The notes under the pieces are model-generated. The model ran no database searches and was not told the origin of the DNA. It worked only from the letters and a program-made list of their open reading frames with translations. Positions 59,669 through 64,000 of a stretch of DNA of 64,000 nt are shown here, in pieces; the stretch's first letter is position 1; the number at the start of each line of letters is the position of its first letter. This stretch comes from Actinomadura luzonensis (GTDB lineage: Bacteria > Actinomycetota > Actinomycetes > Streptosporangiales > Streptosporangiaceae), in assembly GCF_022664455.2 (NCBI RefSeq), contig NZ_JAKRKC020000002.1:2170001-2234000 (forward strand). The letters run 5' to 3'. A program made the position numbers and the translations under genes.

Positions 59669-60667
59669 TCAGCGGGTCGCGGGAGGGCGTTCCCTGGACA
59701 GGCGGCGGCCGATCGCCGGGACGAGGCCGTCCGGGAGGAAGAGGACGACGACGATCAGGACGAGCGCGTACACCGCGTACGACAGCACGCTCGGCGCGTA
59801 CGACGGCATCCCCGGCAGGTTCGCGAGCTGGTCGAGCCCCTGGACGAGCAGCGTGATGGCGGCCGCGCCGGCGACGGCGCCCCAGATGGTGCCGAGGCCG
59901 CCGACCACCGCCATGACGATGTACTGGATCGAGATCAGCACCGGGAACGAGCCCGGCGCCACGTACCCCGTGTAGAAGCAGTAGATGCCGCCGGCGAGGC
60001 CGGCGAAGGCGGCGGACAGGGCGAAGACGACCAGCTTGTAGCGGCCGACCGGGATGCCGGAGGAGGCGGCGGCGGTCTCGCTGGTGGCCAGGGCGCGCAG
60101 GGCGCGGCCCGGGCGGGAGGTGATGACGTTGTGCGTGACCAGCATGACCAGGGCCAGGCCCGCCCAGGTGAGGTACGCGTACGCCGCCGCCCCGCTCGCC
60201 TCGAACGAGCCGGCCGAGAACTGCGGGATGGCCTGGAGGCCGATGTCGCCGCCGGTGAAGGTGAGCTGGCCGGCCAGGGAGAGCAGGATGAGCTGGGTGG
60301 CGAGCGTCGCGAAGGCCAGGTGGTGGCCGCGCAGCCGCAGCAGCGGCAGGCCGAGGACGAGGGCGGCCAGGGCCGCCGCGACCGGGGCGGCGACCAGGCC
60401 GAGCAGCGGCGGCAGGCCGTTCAGGGCGAGCAGGGCGGCGGTGTAGGCGCCGACGCCGTAGAAGGCGCCCTGGCCGAGCGAGACTTGGCCCGCGTACCCC
60501 ATGAGCAGCGACACCCCGACGGTGACCATGGCGGCCAGGCCGAGCAGGACGTAGACGGCGAGCGCGCTGTCGTCGAGCACGGCGGGCAGGGCGAGGGCGA
60601 CGGCGGCGGCGAGCGCCCCGGCCGCCCACCGGACGGCGCCCCGGCGGCGGGTGGTCCGCGTGGTCAT
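59669..60667 (-). CDS. Branched-chain amino-acid ABC transporter permease (LivM-type)
   Basis: A 332-residue integral membrane permease with eight to ten helices. The LivM-type block MGYAGQVSLGQGAFYGVGAY and VVGGLGTIWGAVAGAAAITL are present, and the C-terminus ends in a cytoplasmic RRLSRERPP tail. Last gene of a coupled operon: its ATG overlaps the stop of the LivH-type gene (ATGA). Imports branched-chain amino acids or similar small solutes. Confidence 0.92.
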   Translation of the reverse strand: MTTRTTRRRGAVRWAAGALAAAVALALPAVLDDSALAVYVLLGLAAMVTVGVSLLMGYAGQVSLGQGAFYGVGAYTAALLALNGLPPLLGLVAAPVAAALAALVLGLPLLRLRGHHLAFATLATQLILLSLAGQLTFTGGDIGLQAIPQFSAGSFEASGAAAYAYLTWAGLALVMLVTHNVITSRPGRALRALATSETAAASSGIPVGRYKLVVFALSAAFAGLAGGIYCFYTGYVAPGSFPVLISIQYIVMAVVGGLGTIWGAVAGAAAITLLVQGLDQLANLPGMPSYAPSVLSYAVYALVLIVVVLFLPDGLVPAIGRRLSRERPPATR

Positions 60668-61524
60668 GTCTGCTCCTGGGAGAGCGCCGAGCGTCGGCCG
60701 GCCTGGACGATCATGACGACGAGCATCAGCCCGAGCGCGATCTCCAGCTGGTGGGAGCCGTAGCCGTACCCGGCGGCCATGGTCTCGGCGACGCCCAGCA
60801 GCAGCGCGCCCGCCAGCGTGACCACCGGCCGGGTCAGCGCGCCGAACACGGCGGCGGCGAAGCCGTTGACGATCAGCGTGACGTCGGTGTCGAACGAGAT
60901 CGGCCGCAGCGGCGTCACCAGCACCCCCGCGATCCCGCCCAGCAGCCCGCCGAGCGCGAACGCCAGCAGCCCCATGCGCCGCACGTCGATCCCGACGACG
61001 CGGGCCGCGTACGGGTTGGAGGCGCACGCGGTGAGCGCCTTGCCCAGGTACGTCCGGCCGAAGAACAGCGCGAGCGCGACGAACGCCAGCGCCGTCACCG
61101 CGATCACCAGCAGGTGCTGCGTCTGGATCCGCGCCCCGGCCAGGGTCACCGAGCCGGCCAGGCCGGGCGCCGAGCGCGGCTGGTCGCCCCAGAGCACGAT
61201 CTCGACCGCGTACGCCAGCACGCCGGCCCCCAGCGTGACGATCAGCGACGACAGCGGCGTGGTGCCCGCCCGGCCGACGGCCGCGAGACCGGTCAGCAGC
61301 CCGGCGGCGGCCGCCGCCAGCACCGCCGCCAGCTCGCTGACGCCGTGCGGGAGCCCGAGCCCGAGCAGGGACGCCGTGCACAGCCCGGCGACGACGGCGA
61401 ACGTCCCCTGCGCGAAGTTCACCACCCCGGTCACCCGGTGGATGACGACCAGGCCGCTGGCGATGAGCGCGATCGCGCACCCGACCGCCAGCCCGTTCAG
61501 CAGGTACGTCAGGAACGCGCTCAC
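60664..61524 (-). CDS. Branched-chain amino-acid ABC transporter permease (LivH-type)
   Basis: A 286-residue permease beginning VSAFLTYLLNGLAVGCAIAL. It has the LivH signature GVVNFAQGTFAVVAG, a central GIDVRRMGLLAFALGGLLGG and C-terminal VTLAGALLLGVAETM. Starts with GTG at 61524, overlapping the LivF stop (GTGA), and ends in overlap with LivM. Pairs with LivM to form the membrane channel. Confidence 0.92.
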   Translation of the reverse strand: MSAFLTYLLNGLAVGCAIALIASGLVVIHRVTGVVNFAQGTFAVVAGLCTASLLGLGLPHGVSELAAVLAAAAAGLLTGLAAVGRAGTTPLSSLIVTLGAGVLAYAVEIVLWGDQPRSAPGLAGSVTLAGARIQTQHLLVIAVTALAFVALALFFGRTYLGKALTACASNPYAARVVGIDVRRMGLLAFALGGLLGGIAGVLVTPLRPISFDTDVTLIVNGFAAAVFGALTRPVVTLAGALLLGVAETMAAGYGYGSHQLEIALGLMLVVMIVQAGRRSALSQEQT

Positions 61525-62180
61525 GTGACCGCACCCCCCAGGTAGGCGCCGGCCACGCGCGGGTCGCCGGCCAGCGCCGCCGACCGGCCCTCGGTCACCA
61601 GCCGCCCGGACTCCAGCACGTACGCCCGCCCGCACAGCTCGAACGCCAGCCGCGCGTTCTGCTCGATGAGCAGCACCGCGAGCCCCCGCGACCGGTTCAG
61701 CTCGGTCAGGTGCGCCGCCAGGTCGGCGGTGACGGCGGGGGCCAGGCCGAGCGACAGCTCGTCCACGACCAGCACGTCCGGGCGGGACATCAGCGCCCGC
61801 CCGAAGGCCACCATCTGCTGCTCGCCGCCCGACAGCACCCCGGCCTTACGCTTGGCCAGCTCCGCCAGCCGGGGCAGCACGTCGTAGACGGCGGACGGGT
61901 CGCGCGCGCCGGAGCGCCAGCCGCCGAGCGCCAGGTTGTCGGCGACGGTGAGGTCGGGGAAGAGCTGGCGGCCCTCGGGGATCAGCGCCAGCCGGCCGCC
62001 GGTCGTGACCGTGCCGGAGGCGGGCCTCAGCAGCCCGGCGAGGGTGTTGGCGAGGGTGGACTTGCCCGCGCCGTTCGGGCCGAGCAGGGCGACCATCTCG
62101 CCCGCGCCGACCTGGAGGGTGACGTGGTCGAGGGCGACGGCGGTGCCGTAGGCGACGACGAGGTCCTCAACGGCGATCAT
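61521..62180 (-). CDS. Branched-chain amino-acid ABC transporter ATPase (LivF-type)
   Basis: A 219-residue ABC ATPase. Walker A LLGPNGAGKST, signature LSGGEQQMVAFGRALMSRPD, Walker B VLVVDELSLGLAP, and a switch loop LIEQN. LivF-type by the RLALIPEGRQLFPDLTVADN stretch. ATG 62180 overlaps the LivG stop (ATGA). Energises the transporter together with LivG. Confidence 0.94.
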   Translation of the reverse strand: MIAVEDLVVAYGTAVALDHVTLQVGAGEMVALLGPNGAGKSTLANTLAGLLRPASGTVTTGGRLALIPEGRQLFPDLTVADNLALGGWRSGARDPSAVYDVLPRLAELAKRKAGVLSGGEQQMVAFGRALMSRPDVLVVDELSLGLAPAVTADLAAHLTELNRSRGLAVLLIEQNARLAFELCGRAYVLESGRLVTEGRSAALAGDPRVAGAYLGGAVT

Positions 62181-62932
62181 GCGCTCTGCCCGAGGTAGGC
62201 GGCGAGGACGAGCGGGTCGGCGCGGATCTCGGCGGGCGGGCCGTCGGCGATCACCTGGCCGAGGTCGAGCACCACGATCCGGTCCGCGAGCCGGGTCACG
62301 AACGCCACGTCGTGCTCCACGAGCAGGATCGTCAGCCCGTCCGCGCGCAGCTCCTCCACCAGCTCGGCGAGCCGCTCGCGCTCCTTGCCGCGCAGCCCGG
62401 AGGCGGGCTCGTCGAGCAGCAGCAGCCGCGGCCGGGCGCACAACGCGCGGGCGAGCTGGAGCGCCCGCTGCTGCCCGATCGGCAGCCGGTCGGCGGGCCG
62501 GTCCGCCCAGTCGGCGAGGCCCACCCGGGCCAGCGCCGCGTCCGCCTCGGCGGCGATCTCGCGCTCGTCGCGCCGGTGCCGGGGCAGCCGCAGCGCCGCC
62601 GCGGCGAACCCGGCCGAGGTGCGCCCGTGCAGCCCGACCATGACGTTCTCGCGCACGGTCATGCCGCGGAACACCCGGGCCGCCTGGAAGACGATCGACA
62701 TGCCGAGCCGGGCCCGCCGGTGCGGCGCGAGCCGGTCCACGCGGTGCCCGAGGAAGGAGATTTCGCCCCGGTCGGCCGCCAGGTGGCCGGTGATGAGGTT
62801 GAACAGGGTGGACTTGCCGGCGCCGTTCGGCCCGATCACCCCGCAGACCTCGCCGTCCGCGACGTCGAGGGTGACGTCGCGGACGGCGTAGACGCCCCCG
62901 AAGGAGCGCGAGACCCCGTGGACGGACAGCAC
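62177..62932 (-). CDS. Branched-chain amino-acid ABC transporter ATPase (LivG-type)
   Basis: A 251-residue ABC ATPase. Walker A VIGPNGAGKSTL, the LivG-type GMSIVFQAARVFRGMTVREN, Walker B LLLLDEPASGL, and a switch loop LVEHDVAFV. The ABC signature reads LPIGQQRALQLARAL, where the usual LSxGQ Ser/Gly pair is PIGQ, a conservative LivG variant. GTG 62932 starts 3 bp after the substrate-binding protein stop. Confidence 0.93.
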   Translation of the reverse strand: MLSVHGVSRSFGGVYAVRDVTLDVADGEVCGVIGPNGAGKSTLFNLITGHLAADRGEISFLGHRVDRLAPHRRARLGMSIVFQAARVFRGMTVRENVMVGLHGRTSAGFAAAALRLPRHRRDEREIAAEADAALARVGLADWADRPADRLPIGQQRALQLARALCARPRLLLLDEPASGLRGKERERLAELVEELRADGLTILLVEHDVAFVTRLADRIVVLDLGQVIADGPPAEIRADPLVLAAYLGQSA

Positions 62933-62935
62933 GCG

Positions 62936-64000
62936 TCACCCCAGCGCGCTGACGGTCTTGGTGAGCTGCTCCATCGCCCACTCGGTCGGGACGAACTTGC
63001 CGCCCTTGACGGTGTTGACCGAGATGTACTCGGGGGACAGCCCGGAGTGGTCGGTGGCGGAGTAGCGGAAGCGGCCGTTCGGCGTGATCAGGTCCATGGC
63101 CTCCAGGGCCTGCTGCACCTTGGCCTTGTCGGTGCTCTTCGCCTTCCTGATCGCCTCGAACAGCAGCAGGCTCGCGCTGTAGCCGTCCTGGGCGAACTGC
63201 GGCGGCGGGTAGCCGTGCTCCTGCTGGTACGGCCCCGCCATCTGGTCGATGACCTGCTTCTGCTTGCCGGCCGGCAGCGCGTCGCCGACGACGCCGATCG
63301 CGCTCTGCACGGTCATGCCCTCGGCGGCGGCGCCCATCGGCTCCAGCCACAGCTTGCTGGCCTGCGAGGCGGTCAGGAACAGCGGCGTCTTGAGCCCGGA
63401 GGCCACGTACTGCTTGGCGGCGGTCACGCCGGGCGCGCCGGAGCCCCAGAACACCAGCGCCTCGGCGGGGGAGTCGCGTACGTGCTGGAACAGGGCGCTG
63501 AAGTCGGAGTTCGTGGTCTCGTACGGCTCGTCCACGGCGATCTTGACGCCGTACTTCGCGGCGAGGGCGGTCATCGACCGGTGGCCGGAGACCGAGTACG
63601 CGCTCTTGGAGTCCCACGCCACGGCGATCGTCTTGATGCCCTTGGCCTGGATGTACTGGAGGTAGCGTTCGGCGTACATGCTGGACAGCGCGGGCGTGAC
63701 GAAGATGTACGACTTGACCGGCTCGACCTGCTCCTGTGCCGGGGCCAGCGACAGGTACGGCATCTTGTCGCGCTGCGCCAGCGGCTCGACTGCGAGGGCC
63801 GCGTTGGAGAACACCGGCCCGATGAGCGCGTCGATGTCGCCCTTGATCTGGTTGTAGGCCACGATGCCCTGGTCGGGGGCGGTCTTGTCGTCCCGCGTGA
63901 CCAGCTCCACCTTGCGGCCGAGCAGCCCGCCCTGGGCGTTGACCTGCTTGACCGCCAGCTCGACGGCCTTCTTGTCCTCGCTGCCCAGGGGCGTGTAGTT
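62936..64000 (-). CDS. Branched-chain amino-acid ABC transporter substrate-binding protein (5' end outside window)
   Basis: About 355 residues of a periplasmic-type Leu/Ile/Val-binding protein, missing its N-terminus and signal sequence at the right edge. Readable sequence begins NYTPLGSEDKKAVELAVKQV and NAQGGLLGRKVELV, then GDIDALIGPVFSNAALAVEP and EYISVNTVKGGKFVPTEW near the end, the LivK fold type. First gene of the liv operon. It delivers substrate to the LivHM permease. Substrate may be an amide, aromatic or branched-chain amino acid. Confidence 0.92.
   Translation of the reverse strand, partial: NYTPLGSEDKKAVELAVKQVNAQGGLLGRKVELVTRDDKTAPDQGIVAYNQIKGDIDALIGPVFSNAALAVEPLAQRDKMPYLSLAPAQEQVEPVKSYIFVTPALSSMYAERYLQYIQAKGIKTIAVAWDSKSAYSVSGHRSMTALAAKYGVKIAVDEPYETTNSDFSALFQHVRDSPAEALVFWGSGAPGVTAAKQYVASGLKTPLFLTASQASKLWLEPMGAAAEGMTVQSAIGVVGDALPAGKQKQVIDQMAGPYQQEHGYPPPQFAQDGYSASLLLFEAIRKAKSTDKAKVQQALEAMDLITPNGRFRYSATDHSGLSPEYISVNTVKGGKFVPTEWAMEQLTKTVSALG

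Overview
The window is high-GC actinomycete DNA: long GC-rich genes, many GTG and TTG starts, frequent 1-4 bp start/stop overlaps, a PknG-type kinase, an XRE/DUF397 pair, an AfsR-like STAND ATPase and a large LuxR regulator. A Streptosporangiaceae-type soil organism such as Nonomuraea is the best guess. That is an inference from gene content, because the window holds no rRNA or other phylogenetic marker. No rRNA, CRISPR array, prophage or transposase is visible.

Layout. (1) 1-5300: the 5' part of pknG with a translationally coupled coiled-coil gene, a GH63-like glycosidase, small proteins and tRNA-Asn. (2) 5500-13100: secreted and lipoproteins, a stand-alone nitric oxide synthase, a tyrosine phosphatase, an enoyl-CoA hydratase, galactokinase, a PLP enzyme, and a coupled lipoprotein / 27-residue membrane peptide / DUF6766 operon. 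(3) 13243-18806: one giant TPR protein gene broken by a single missing base. (4) 18834-27775: a TetR regulator with a rifampin-phosphotransferase-like enzyme, a small HTH protein plus aldo/keto reductase behind a twin operator, an APC permease, and a tetracycline-type ribosomal protection protein with a possible leader peptide. (5) 27779-41334: a plant cell-wall locus with LacI-type palindromes. It holds an internally deleted GH43 gene, a large (alpha/alpha)6-type glycosidase with discoidin modules, a pectinesterase-pectate lyase fusion and a CBM-rich GH10 xylanase. A STAND regulator, a P450 and a RidA gene lie in between. (6) 41366-53937: a C39-like peptidase, an adenylate kinase paralogue, a TetR/hydrolase pair, a 1.08-kb HicA/HicB islet between direct repeats at the 3' end of an acyl-CoA dehydrogenase, indolepyruvate oxidoreductase with a divergent Lrp regulator, an LPVTG surface protein and a methyltransferase. 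(7) 53938-55511: a lower-GC XRE/DUF397 segment with 12-bp iterons and a hairpin over a ribosome binding site. (8) 55528-64000: a cutinase/PET-hydrolase homologue, a frameshifted LuxR regulator and a branched-chain amino-acid ABC transporter operon running off the right edge.

The clearest functional theme is polysaccharide and polyester degradation: secreted xylanase, pectinase, arabinan-type enzymes and cutinase. A second theme is antibiotic defence, with the Rph-like and Tet-like proteins. The most unusual structures are the repeat-flanked HicAB islet, the multiply deleted GH43 gene with its catalytic acids retained, the twin 19-bp operator at 22122-22161, and two single-base frameshifts in otherwise intact giant genes.
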